Assembly (NCBI GenBank): GCA_964639205.1
Contig: CAZXCG010000017.1
Location: 1 to 31,838 of the forward strand
Source of the DNA: CAZXCG01 sp964639205
GTDB taxonomy: Bacteria > Bacillota > Clostridia > Oscillospirales > Acutalibacteraceae
Direction: 5' to 3'
Length of the DNA stretch: 31,838 bases
In this document: piece by piece, positions 15,953 through 23,163 of the stretch
Layout: each line of letters begins with the position of its first letter
Numbering within the stretch: position 1 is the stretch's first letter
Program-made: the position numbers and the translations under genes
Notes under the pieces: generated by a model
What the model was told of the DNA's origin: nothing
Seen by the model: the letters and a program-made list of their open reading frames with translations, nothing else
Database searches by the model: none

Positions 15953-17062
15953 ATGAACAACTCTTTGGGAATTTATTTACACATTCCGTTTTGCGACGGC
16001 AAATGCTATTACTGCGACTTTTTCAGCGGCAAGCACAGCCTCGACGATATACGCCGCTACGCCGACTCTCTTTTCGGCCGCTTTGAATATTGGTCAAAAA
16101 AGGCGGGAGAGAGGTTCGTTGACTCTGTTTATTTCGGCGGCGGTACTCCGAGCCTGCTCGGAACCGAACGACTTATTAAAATTCTTGATTCTTTAAAGCG
16201 TCTTTTTCGCTTTCAAAATCCCGAAATAACGCTGGAAATTAATCCGACCTCCTGCAATATGCTTGACTTTGCCGCTTTACACAGCGCAGGCTTCAACCGC
16301 TTATCCGTCGGATTGCAAAGCTCTGCAGACAGTGAGCTTAGGCTGCTTGGCAGAAGGCACTGCGCCGCGGACGCGGCACGCACAGTCGAGCAGGCAAAAA
16401 AAGGCGGTTTTAAAAACATTTCGCTTGATTTAATGCTGGGTATACCGGAGCAAACCGAGGAATCCCTTACGCGCTCGCTGGAATTTGCAATCTCGCAGGA
16501 AATTCAGCATATCTCCTGCTATATGCTCACGCTTGAGCGCGGCACTCCCCTCTTCCTTAACAGAGAGAAATACAGGCTTTGCAGCGACGAGGAGTATGCC
16601 CGCTTATACGAGCTGACCTGTAATAAACTAAAGAAAAACGGCTTTTCTCACTATGAGATTTCCAACTTTTGCAAGCCCGGGTTTGAAAGCCGTCACAATT
16701 TGAAATATTGGCAGCTGTGCGAATATATAGGGATAGGTCCGTCGGCGCACTCATATTTTGAAGGAAAACGTTTTTACTGTGAACGTTCATTTGAAAGCTT
16801 TTACCGTAACGAATACCGTTACGACTGCGACGGCGGCGGATATGAAGAATTTGTCATGCTGGCGCTCAGACTTGAAAAAGGTCTGATTTTTAAAGACTTC
16901 GAAAAAAAATACGGCTTCGGCGTACCGAATACCGTATTGGACAAAGCAAAAATATTGGAAAGTCACAAGCTGCTTAATTTAACCGACGAAAAAATTTCGC
17001 TTACCGAAAAGGGGTTTTTGCTGTCAAACGAAATAATAGTGCAGCTTTTGGAATGCTTCTGA
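15953..17062 (+). CDS. hemW: radical SAM heme chaperone HemW (HemN-like)
   Basis: A 369-residue radical SAM protein. The [4Fe-4S]/SAM motif is HIPFCDGKCYYCDFF (C14, C18, C21, a CxxxCxxC pattern). It lacks the fourth nearby cysteine of true coproporphyrinogen dehydrogenase HemN, which favours the heme-chaperone HemW. YFGGGTPSLL (about 59-68), the GxGxxxxH-like GIGPSAHSYFEG and the small C-terminal HemN_C domain are present. The start is the ATG at 15953, 10 bases after GAGG. The open frame continues upstream to 15833 but would encode a hydrophobic stretch read across the hairpin and is not conserved-looking. It is often found near lepA and hrcA, but not here. Confidence 0.92.
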   Translation: MNNSLGIYLHIPFCDGKCYYCDFFSGKHSLDDIRRYADSLFGRFEYWSKKAGERFVDSVYFGGGTPSLLGTERLIKILDSLKRLFRFQNPEITLEINPTSCNMLDFAALHSAGFNRLSVGLQSSADSELRLLGRRHCAADAARTVEQAKKGGFKNISLDLMLGIPEQTEESLTRSLEFAISQEIQHISCYMLTLERGTPLFLNREKYRLCSDEEYARLYELTCNKLKKNGFSHYEISNFCKPGFESRHNLKYWQLCEYIGIGPSAHSYFEGKRFYCERSFESFYRNEYRYDCDGGGYEEFVMLALRLEKGLIFKDFEKKYGFGVPNTVLDKAKILESHKLLNLTDEKISLTEKGFLLSNEIIVQLLECF

Positions 17063-17129
17063 AACGATGATTTCCAAAAACAACGCTGAACTCCTTCCCC
17101 CATGCCGGGCAACGCCGCCTCAGCTTTAT

Positions 17130-17148
17130 TTCCGATTAAAAATCGGAA
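17130..17148. other. short inverted repeat at the end of the gerQ-like gene
   Basis: TTCCGATT and AATCGGAA flank AAA, an 8-bp perfect stem ending at the stop codon of the minus-strand gene. It lies between convergent hemW and gerQ. No clear T run follows on either strand, so any terminator role is weak. Confidence 0.3.
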
Positions 17149-17697
17149 TCAATACGGAAAAGAGATAAATTTAAGATTATAAAAATCTCCGGCGGTTATG
17201 ATTTTGGTACCTATTTCGTTTATAAGCAGATAATTTGTACCCACGCCGACAAGGTAGCCGTCCTTGGTTACCGTGTTATTTGAACCTACCATAAAATCCG
17301 CCCTTACCCTGCGCCCGATTTGCGTGCGAATAAAGCCGTTCAATGTGGGGAACTGCTCATACGTAAACGGTATCTCGGGTGAAGCGCCTGTTGTAAGAGA
17401 GGTTTGCGCGGGATCATTGTTCATAGTATTGTAAAATTGCGGAGAAACAATCATCTGATCGTTCATTGTCGCCGGCTGAAAACCGCTTTGCGAGAATGAC
17501 TGCCCGGCAGCGGGGCTCAAACTCTGCGAAGCCGCCGCGCCCTGCGCTGCCTGCGGCGGGACTGTCTGCGGATTTGCAGCCGCCGGTGCGCTTAAGCCCG
17601 ATGATCCGACCGGATTATTTTGGCTCATTAAATTGTTTGTTGTTGTCGGCATAATATGACCGCATCCTTCCGGTGAACATTGGTTAAACCCATACAT
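17149..17697 (-). CDS. gerQ: GerQ-like spore coat protein
   Basis: A 182-residue protein with a low-complexity A/Q/S/P-rich first half (about 15-110) and a compact C-terminal domain of about 70 residues (EQFPTLNGFIRTQIGRRVRA ... ITAGDFYNLKFISF). That domain has the beta-rich look of the GerQ family. In Bacillus, GerQ is crosslinked into the coat and is needed to place the cortex hydrolase CwlJ. The gene next upstream here is a CwlJ-like hydrolase, which supports the assignment. Sequence similarity to Bacillus GerQ is weak by eye. The ATG at 17697 with TTAGG upstream is preferred, but a GTG at 17733 is possible. Confidence 0.6.
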   Translation of the reverse strand: MYGFNQCSPEGCGHIMPTTTNNLMSQNNPVGSSGLSAPAAANPQTVPPQAAQGAAASQSLSPAAGQSFSQSGFQPATMNDQMIVSPQFYNTMNNDPAQTSLTTGASPEIPFTYEQFPTLNGFIRTQIGRRVRADFMVGSNNTVTKDGYLVGVGTNYLLINEIGTKIITAGDFYNLKFISFPY

Positions 17698-17760
17698 TTT
17701 GCCTAAATCGATAGTTTCAAACAGATAAATCACCCTCAGTCAAGGCGGAAGTGTTCCGCC

Positions 17761-18204
17761 TTAAGTATTATCATAGGCAGGTGTGGGAGCGTAAAAGCAA
17801 TGGTCTCCAATCCGGTTATAAATAACGCCGATATTAGTCGGAAAATATGTGGGGCATTGCGGGCTGTAAGGATTCAGAAAAAAGAGAGCCTCCCCGACCG
17901 GAGCAAAACGGTTTCCTTCCAATGCCCAATCCGCAATATCGTAATGAATTTGCTCCGGGCTCATATTATAAACATTTTGCAGATTATCCGCACCGTTTAC
18001 CCGAGTTCTCAAACAGGTAAACTGACCCGGCTGTTCTATTATTGCTCTGACGTCGCCGCCGTTGCTTATTCTCGAAAATTCACCGGTCTGGGCCCGCGCG
18101 CGGTTCATAACTACGCTTGCTACCGAACGCATACCGTCTTCCCCTTCGCCGCCGGCTTCACACTGAATAAGCCTTGCAAAAAGTTCCCTTGTGTCAAGTG
18201 CCAT
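17761..18204 (-). CDS. cwlJ: spore cortex-lytic hydrolase, CwlJ/SleB family
   Basis: A 147-residue protein, close to the 142 of Bacillus CwlJ, made of one Hydrolase_2 domain. LFARLIQCEAGGEGEDGM holds the predicted catalytic glutamate, followed by VASVVMNRA, QPGQFTCL and the C-terminal GDHCFY. It degrades muramic-lactam peptidoglycan of the spore cortex at germination and has no signal peptide, as expected for CwlJ. I start it at ATG 18204, preceded by AGGTGAG. The frame is open to 18336 but offers no better start. It lies 63 bases upstream of the gerQ-like start, and both are probably made in the mother cell. Confidence 0.85.
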   Translation of the reverse strand: MALDTRELFARLIQCEAGGEGEDGMRSVASVVMNRARAQTGEFSRISNGGDVRAIIEQPGQFTCLRTRVNGADNLQNVYNMSPEQIHYDIADWALEGNRFAPVGEALFFLNPYSPQCPTYFPTNIGVIYNRIGDHCFYAPTPAYDNT

Positions 18205-18235
18205 AAGCTCACCTACCGATTGTTGATACATTCTC

Positions 18236-18243
18236 ATAGTATG
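18236..18243 (-). promoter_or_regulatory. possible sporulation (SigE/SigK-type) -10 box before cwlJ
   Basis: CATACTAT on the minus strand fits the -10 pattern of mother-cell sigma factors and lies about 32 bases before the start codon. No convincing -35 box is seen. If real, it excludes the longer N terminus of CwlJ. Confidence 0.3.
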
Positions 18244-18393
18244 CGGCAAACTTAAAAAGTTTCTGCTTATCATCGGCTTTGCAGCGCTCAGCTTTAAATC
18301 CGAGCAAGGCTCCTCCCCTCCGTAAAGCTTTCCCAAATCGGAGCGCAGCCTTAAAGGCAGCGGGACGACCGCGCTCGGGTTTATTAAAATCGG

Positions 18394-19392
18394 CTATTTA
18401 AAAAATTCATCACAAACCGGCGTGAGCATTCTTTCCGCTATATTACCATTTCCGTCGGAAAGCAAAAGAATCAGCTTAATATAGGCACTTGCAAAAGTAA
18501 TATTCGGCAGCGGAACAATCCCGAGCTTTTCCAATTTGCCCATACTCTCGTATTGCTTTGTGTTTTCAAGCATTCCGGTAAGAAAAACGGCAACGCCCTT
18601 TTCCTTGCATTCGTCGGCAAAGCTTTTAAACGCTTCACTCTCTGTACAAACGGTTCCGGAATGATAGCTTGTGTGAATAACCGCTCTTATGTTTTCCGTA
18701 ATTTCAGGGTAAACGAGCCCCAAATACGGCTTGATTACCGAAACGTTCCCGCTTGCGGAAAAGTCGGCGCTTAGTTTTTCTGCGCTGTTCCGCACGTAAG
18801 CTCTATAGGAATAATTCGGATTTTTAATGAAACACGAATTTGCAAAGCAACCGTAATTTACGCCCATTGCGCTGCGCAGAATGTCGGAAAATTCGTTGTA
18901 ATCCATAAGCCGTGTCGCGCTGTGAATTTCACTCAAGGAACCTTCGTTTTTATAACTGACAAATACACCGTTTGCAATGCCGCGCACTATAAATTCAACC
19001 GCGGCGGCAAAATTTTTCATTCCGTTTGAGCGACTGTCGCCGAGCGGTCGGTTTGCCGAGACAAGTAAAACCGGAATTTTGCAGCCGGCAAAAATCAATC
19101 CGAGCGCAGCCGCGGTAAACTGCAGGGTATCGGTGCCATGGGTTATTATTATACCGTCATAATTCTTACTTAAAGCCTTCGACACACATTCTGTTAAAGC
19201 GTAAAGCTTATTAAACGTGAGATTTTCGCTGTGTATAAAATAAGGGGTAAAGCTCTCAAAACCTATCTCCGAGCGGTATTTTTGGCGGTACAATTCAATC
19301 AGGGCGTCGCCGCTTTCACGGGAAATCCTGATAAATTTTTCATCCTCTGCGCTTCCTATTGTTCCGCCTGTAAATATAACGGCTATTTTCAC
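18394..19392 (-). CDS. ansA: L-asparaginase (bacterial type)
   Basis: Hydrolyses asparagine to aspartate and ammonia. The protein has 332 residues without a signal peptide, so probably cytoplasmic. The first catalytic threonine is T11 in FTGGTIGSA. The second motif is IITHGTDTL (82-90, T87 and D88). LVSANRPLGDSRSNGMKNF (about 113-131) matches the conserved middle segment, and TGMLENTKQYES is near residue 277. The start codon is GTG, with CGGAGG upstream. It stands before cwlJ with about 190 bases between, so it is probably a separate unit. Gene symbol by type, not proven orthology. Confidence 0.92.
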   Translation of the reverse strand: MKIAVIFTGGTIGSAEDEKFIRISRESGDALIELYRQKYRSEIGFESFTPYFIHSENLTFNKLYALTECVSKALSKNYDGIIITHGTDTLQFTAAALGLIFAGCKIPVLLVSANRPLGDSRSNGMKNFAAAVEFIVRGIANGVFVSYKNEGSLSEIHSATRLMDYNEFSDILRSAMGVNYGCFANSCFIKNPNYSYRAYVRNSAEKLSADFSASGNVSVIKPYLGLVYPEITENIRAVIHTSYHSGTVCTESEAFKSFADECKEKGVAVFLTGMLENTKQYESMGKLEKLGIVPLPNITFASAYIKLILLLSDGNGNIAERMLTPVCDEFFK

Positions 19393-19639
19393 TTTTTTAC
19401 CTCCGAATTATCATTAGTATATTTAATAGTCAACGCCCTAATAAAGCTCAGGTTACGGATATATAATTTTGGAATTACAGCCGCGCCGATGCTTTTAAGC
19501 CGAATGTAAATGCACTCTAAAAGAAAGCCTATTTTAAAAAAATCACCGGTTTGTAACACAAATATATCTCCGCGGTTAAAAAAATGTAACTTTACGCGGG
19601 CAAAAATGTCAAATTTTTAATTTTTTTATCAAAAAAGAC

Positions 19640-19668
19640 TTGTTTTTTTTCTGCCTTGGTATTATAAT
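19640..19668 (+). promoter_or_regulatory. promoter of the XRE regulator gene
   Basis: TTGTTT (19640-19645) and TATAAT (19663-19668), spacer 17, with an AT-rich region upstream. It predicts a leader of about 115 bases. The rest of the 19393-19790 gap is AT-rich and shows no other feature I can support. Confidence 0.55.
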
Positions 19669-19790
19669 AGCAATTGTCATTAAATAAACTGTCTTTTTAT
19701 AATTTTTTTATGTTTTTTATTTTCGTTTCGGTTTAAGCAGGATTTTAACCCTGTTGCCGTAAATATCAAAACTTCATTGGGGTGTGCAAT

Positions 19791-20039
19791 ATGAGATTAC
19801 GTAAGCAGGAGCTTGGCGACCGCAATTTGGTTGGTGCAAGAGTTGAAGCAATCAGAAAAAAGAAAAGAATGAAGCAAAAGGAGCTGCTCGCGCAATTACA
19901 GGTACGCGGAGTTGATATGAATGCCTCTGGTCTTTCAAAATTGGAAGGACAAATTCGCTATGTCACAGACATAGAGCTTGTTGCCCTTGCGGATATTTTG
20001 GAAACCCCGGTGGACTATCTTCTGGGTCGTATGCACTGA
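19791..20039 (+). CDS. small XRE-family HTH regulator
   Basis: An 82-residue protein that is almost entirely a Cro/CI helix-turn-helix (about 13-80): VGARVEAIRKKKRMKQKELL, then SGLSKLEGQIRYVTDIELV and the closing DILETPVDYLLGR. The ATG at 19791 has GGGGTG 6 bases upstream, and a GTG three codons earlier is less likely. It is monocistronic, with its own promoter and terminator. There is no ligand domain, so it probably acts as a dimeric repressor of unknown targets. Nothing around it suggests a prophage. Confidence 0.88.
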   Translation: MRLRKQELGDRNLVGARVEAIRKKKRMKQKELLAQLQVRGVDMNASGLSKLEGQIRYVTDIELVALADILETPVDYLLGRMH

Positions 20040-20069
20040 CAAAACGCTGTACAACATAATCAAGCATCG

Positions 20070-20100
20070 GCGGAGCATAGCTGCTCCGCTTTTTTTCTTT
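20070..20100 (+). terminator. rho-independent terminator of the XRE gene
   Basis: GCGGAGCA (20070-20077) pairs with TGCTCCGC (20082-20089) around TAGC, followed directly by seven T, then CTTTT. Confidence 0.9.
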
Positions 20101-20111
20101 TATAAAGAATA

Positions 20112-20140
20112 TTACATAATTCTCCCGCGCATAGTAATAT
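20112..20140 (+). promoter_or_regulatory. promoter of the AI-2E family gene
   Basis: TTACAT (20112-20117) and TAATAT (20135-20140), spacer 17, about 35 bases before the GTG start codon. Confidence 0.45.
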
Positions 20141-20174
20141 TATTCTCAAAAAAGTCCATTTTTGTGCGTCGGCG

Positions 20175-21245
20175 GTGAGTTTTATTTTAAATTTTATTAA
20201 AGAACACAGAGAAGCGATATACGTTTTTGCCGGCTATACGGCTCTTTTTTTGCTGTTCAGAATAACCTTTTTTTATGCGCTGCCATTTTTGACGGGATTC
20301 GGATTTGCCGCAATTATGCAGCCGGTATACAGACATTTATGCAAGAGCTTTAAATTTAAAAGCAGCTTTTCGGCATCGGTTGTTACAACTATGATTTTTT
20401 TAATATTAATATCAATCGTCTGCATATTGGCAGCTTCACTGACAAACCAGCTTCTTATAATGTTTTCGGAAATAATGGAGAATAATCAGACAATCAGCAA
20501 TGCCGTTATAGGATTTTTCGGTAAATTAAGCGCTGCGCTAAGCCGCTTTGATTTTGATTTTATTTCCGCGCAGGAAAATATTATGAATATACTGACAAAC
20601 GGTCTCGAAGCCATGCAAGCATTAAGCGGTTATGTTATGTCGGCAATATCGTTTTTCCCCGCATTGGCCGCGATGGTTATTGTATCCGTTTTTGCCACAT
20701 ATTACTTTACCGTGAATTATTCCAAATTAGAAAACACTGCAAAAAAATTAATTGAAAAGTACAAAGCACAAAAGTGCTGCGCCTATCTGAATGAAAGCAA
20801 AGCAATCATTAAAAGGTTCTTAAAGGGCTATTTGACCGTCTACGGTCTTACCTTTATAATAACTCTTGTGTTCTTCCTCGTAATACACGTTCGCTTCGCG
20901 GCGGTTTTTGCCGTTTTAAGCGCCGTTGCCGATGTGCTTCCCGTTTTGGGGCCTTCGCTTGTATACATCCCGCTGGCTGTTATATACTGTTTACAGGGCA
21001 AGGGTCAAACAGCAATAATTATCCTTGCAGGCTTTGCGATTATATGCGTTATAAGGCAGTTTTTAGAGCCGAAAATTGTATCAAAAAGCATATCGATACC
21101 TCCGCTTGCAAACATTGCCGCCGCATATTTTGCTCTTCTTGCAAAAAGTCTTTGGCTTTTAATCTACCTTATGCTGCTCTTTATGCTTATAAGCGTATAT
21201 AATACGGTAAGGAAAAAATCCCTTTTAACCGATAAGCCGTCTTAA
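20175..21245 (+). CDS. AI-2E family / YtvI-like integral membrane protein
   Basis: A 356-residue protein with seven or eight hydrophobic segments in the AI-2E transporter layout. Two N-terminal helices (15-50) come first, then a pair near 60-90, a soluble stretch (about 90-150), a helix near 160, and a C-terminal bundle with VLSAVADVLPVLGPSLVYIPLAV (about 248-270) and RQFLEPKIVSKSI (about 296-308), the family signature. The sporulation protein YtvI belongs to this family and is of similar size, so a role in sporulation is possible. The transported substrate is unknown. It starts with GTG and has a poor ribosome binding site (GGCG). A strong terminator follows. Confidence 0.85.
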   Translation: MSFILNFIKEHREAIYVFAGYTALFLLFRITFFYALPFLTGFGFAAIMQPVYRHLCKSFKFKSSFSASVVTTMIFLILISIVCILAASLTNQLLIMFSEIMENNQTISNAVIGFFGKLSAALSRFDFDFISAQENIMNILTNGLEAMQALSGYVMSAISFFPALAAMVIVSVFATYYFTVNYSKLENTAKKLIEKYKAQKCCAYLNESKAIIKRFLKGYLTVYGLTFIITLVFFLVIHVRFAAVFAVLSAVADVLPVLGPSLVYIPLAVIYCLQGKGQTAIIILAGFAIICVIRQFLEPKIVSKSISIPPLANIAAAYFALLAKSLWLLIYLMLLFMLISVYNTVRKKSLLTDKPS

Positions 21246-21313
21246 TTTTTAACCGTTTTTGCAGAAATATTACGTCTGTACACCGAACAGCGGGATCTCT
21301 GCGCAATGCTTTT

Positions 21314-21332
21314 CAGCGCGGAGAGCGCGCTG
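21314..21332. other. 7-bp GC-rich hairpin between convergent genes
   Basis: CAGCGCG (21314-21320) pairs with CGCGCTG (21326-21332) around GAGAG, 10 bases before the large terminator stem. It has no T run and its role is unknown. Confidence 0.3.
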
Positions 21333-21341
21333 CTGAACCGG

Positions 21342-21383
21342 TTCGACCCTGCGGCTTATTGTCGCCGCAGGGTCGAAGCTTTT
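21342..21383. terminator. shared terminator between the AI-2E gene and the hydrogenase operon
   Basis: A perfect 14-bp stem (21342-21355 with 21364-21377, TTCGACCCTGCGGC arm) with an 8-base loop. On the plus strand GCTTTTAAAT follows, giving a weak U tract. On the minus strand there is no T run, although this is the only strong hairpin after the hydrogenase genes. Confidence 0.65.
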
Positions 21384-21400
21384 AAATATTTGTCGTTATA

Positions 21401-23143
21401 TCAGTATTTATTTCTGACAACATAAGATGTATGAAGCAATTCATGCGCCTTATGCGAGCCGGGCTCTCCGAGGTATTCGGAGTAGAGCTTTTTGATGATA
21501 GGACTTTCGTGCGATTTGCGAAGCGGGAGATTAGCGTCCTCGTCATAAAGCGCCTTCGCGCGAAGTCCCTTAATGTCGGTGAAGTTACGGGTCTGACCGT
21601 CCTGAATAGGCTGACCGCCGCCGTTTACACAGCCGCCGGGACAGCACATAATTTCAACAAACTGATAGTCGGCCTCGCCGCTGCGGATTTTGTCAAGAAC
21701 GACCGCCGCGTTTTTAAGTCCGGAAGCTACAGCGACCTTAACCTTGAGACCGGCAACGTCATACTCCGCCTCTTTAATACCCTGAGTTCCGCGCACGTCA
21801 AGATAGTCAACCTCTTTTACATCCTCGCCTGTGAGGGTATCAACAGCAGTACGCAGCGCCGCTTCCATAACGCCGCCGGTAGCGCCGAAGATAGCTCCCG
21901 CGCCCGTGGTTATTCCCAAAGCGGGGTCAAACTCTTCATCGGGAAGAGCGGTAAACTCTATGCCGGCTTTTTTAATCATTCTGGCAAGCTCACGTGTTGT
22001 AAGCGCAATATCAATATCGGCAAGTCCTTCTCTGCCCTGATCGTCGCGTTTGATTTCAAACTTTTTAGCGGTACATGGCATTACGGAAACTACAACAATG
22101 TCGGCGGGGTCAATACCCTCTTTTTCGGCGTAATAGCTCTTTATGATTGAGCCCGTCATTTGCTGGGGTGATTTGCAGCTTGAAAGATTGGGAATAAGAT
22201 CGGGATAATAATGCTCGCAGAACTTAATCCAACCGGGCGAACAGGATGTAATCATCGGAAGAACTCCGTTATTCTTAACGCGGCTTACAAATTCGTTCGC
22301 TTCCTCCATTATTGTAAGGTCGGCGCCGAAGTCGGTGTCGAACACCTTATCGAAGCCCAAACGCCTGAGCGCGGCAACCATTTTGCCCTTTACATTCGTG
22401 CCGATAGGCATACCGAAGCATTCACCCAAGGTTGCGCGTATGGCGGGAGCCGTATGTACAATAACAATCTTTTTGGGATCCTGAATCGCTTCAAATACTT
22501 TCTCGGTTTCGTCCTTTTCGACAAGAGCGCCCGTCGGACATACAGCCGTACACTGACCGCAGCTGACACAGGGTACCTGGGCAAGCTCTTTATTGAAAGC
22601 ACAGCCTATTACTGTATCGAAGCCGCGATTATTCGCGCCGATTACGCCGACATACTGTTCGCGGCAGGCTGCAACGCAGCGGCGGCAAAGAATACATTTT
22701 TTATTGTTTCTTTCAAGATAAAGAGTTGAAAGATCCTCGGTGCATTTGGTATGCTCGCCCTCAAATCGGTCGGCGTCTTCAACGCCGAAGTCGGCGCACA
22801 TACGCTGAAGCTCACAGCTTCCGGAGCGGTCGCAGGCAAGGCATTTCTTCTCATGATTAGAGAGAATGAGCTCCAGGGTGGTTTTTCTGGAATCCTGAAC
22901 CTTTTTGGTGTTTGTGAAAATTTCGGTGCCGTCTCTTTCAATAGGGTAAACGCAGGCGGCAACCAAAGAACGCGCGCCCTTAACCTCGCATACACACATG
23001 CGGCAGGCTCCGATTTCGTTTATATCCTTCAGGAAGCAGAGGGTTGGAATTTTAATTCCAAACTGTGTGCATGCCTCAAGAATCGTAGTGTTTTTCTCGA
23101 CCGAGAAAGGCATACCGTTTATCTTAATATTAAGCATTTCCAT
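21401..23143 (-). CDS. hndD: [FeFe] hydrogenase catalytic subunit (HydA/HndD type)
   Basis: Makes or oxidises H2 at the H-cluster. The subunit has 580 residues. An N-terminal [2Fe-2S] domain (about 1-80, with CRMCVC) is followed by the His/Cys-ligated cluster region (HEKKCLACDRSGSC, 98-110) and two [4Fe-4S] motifs (CILCRRCVAAC, 150-160; CVSCGQCTAVCP, 192-203). The H-domain ends in a small-subunit-like tail. H-cluster loops are TSCSPGW (299-305), MPCTAKKFE (355-363) and MCCPGGCVNGGGQP (499-512). The start is ATG 23143, preceded by GGAG. The frame open to 23224 overlaps hndC. TSCSPGW has serine where prototype enzymes have a second cysteine. It forms a complex with the other hnd subunits. It is last in the operon. 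Confidence 0.95.
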   Translation of the reverse strand: MEMLNIKINGMPFSVEKNTTILEACTQFGIKIPTLCFLKDINEIGACRMCVCEVKGARSLVAACVYPIERDGTEIFTNTKKVQDSRKTTLELILSNHEKKCLACDRSGSCELQRMCADFGVEDADRFEGEHTKCTEDLSTLYLERNNKKCILCRRCVAACREQYVGVIGANNRGFDTVIGCAFNKELAQVPCVSCGQCTAVCPTGALVEKDETEKVFEAIQDPKKIVIVHTAPAIRATLGECFGMPIGTNVKGKMVAALRRLGFDKVFDTDFGADLTIMEEANEFVSRVKNNGVLPMITSCSPGWIKFCEHYYPDLIPNLSSCKSPQQMTGSIIKSYYAEKEGIDPADIVVVSVMPCTAKKFEIKRDDQGREGLADIDIALTTRELARMIKKAGIEFTALPDEEFDPALGITTGAGAIFGATGGVMEAALRTAVDTLTGEDVKEVDYLDVRGTQGIKEAEYDVAGLKVKVAVASGLKNAAVVLDKIRSGEADYQFVEIMCCPGGCVNGGGQPIQDGQTRNFTDIKGLRAKALYDEDANLPLRKSHESPIIKKLYSEYLGEPGSHKAHELLHTSYVVRNKY

Positions 23144-23163
23144 TTTGATAATTCTCCTTCCTC

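Noticed and set aside
16378..16400. possible CRISPR-like or other short repeats
   Set aside because: No regularly spaced direct repeats were seen here or elsewhere in the window; the repetition is codon-level only.
18205..18336. N-terminal extension of the CwlJ-like protein
   Set aside because: It begins with TTG, lacks a ribosome binding site and contains a possible sporulation -10 box. The shorter form matches the CwlJ length.
19791..20039. XRE regulator as sign of a prophage or toxin-antitoxin pair
   Set aside because: It is a single gene with its own promoter and terminator, and neither integrase, phage genes nor a toxin gene is adjacent.
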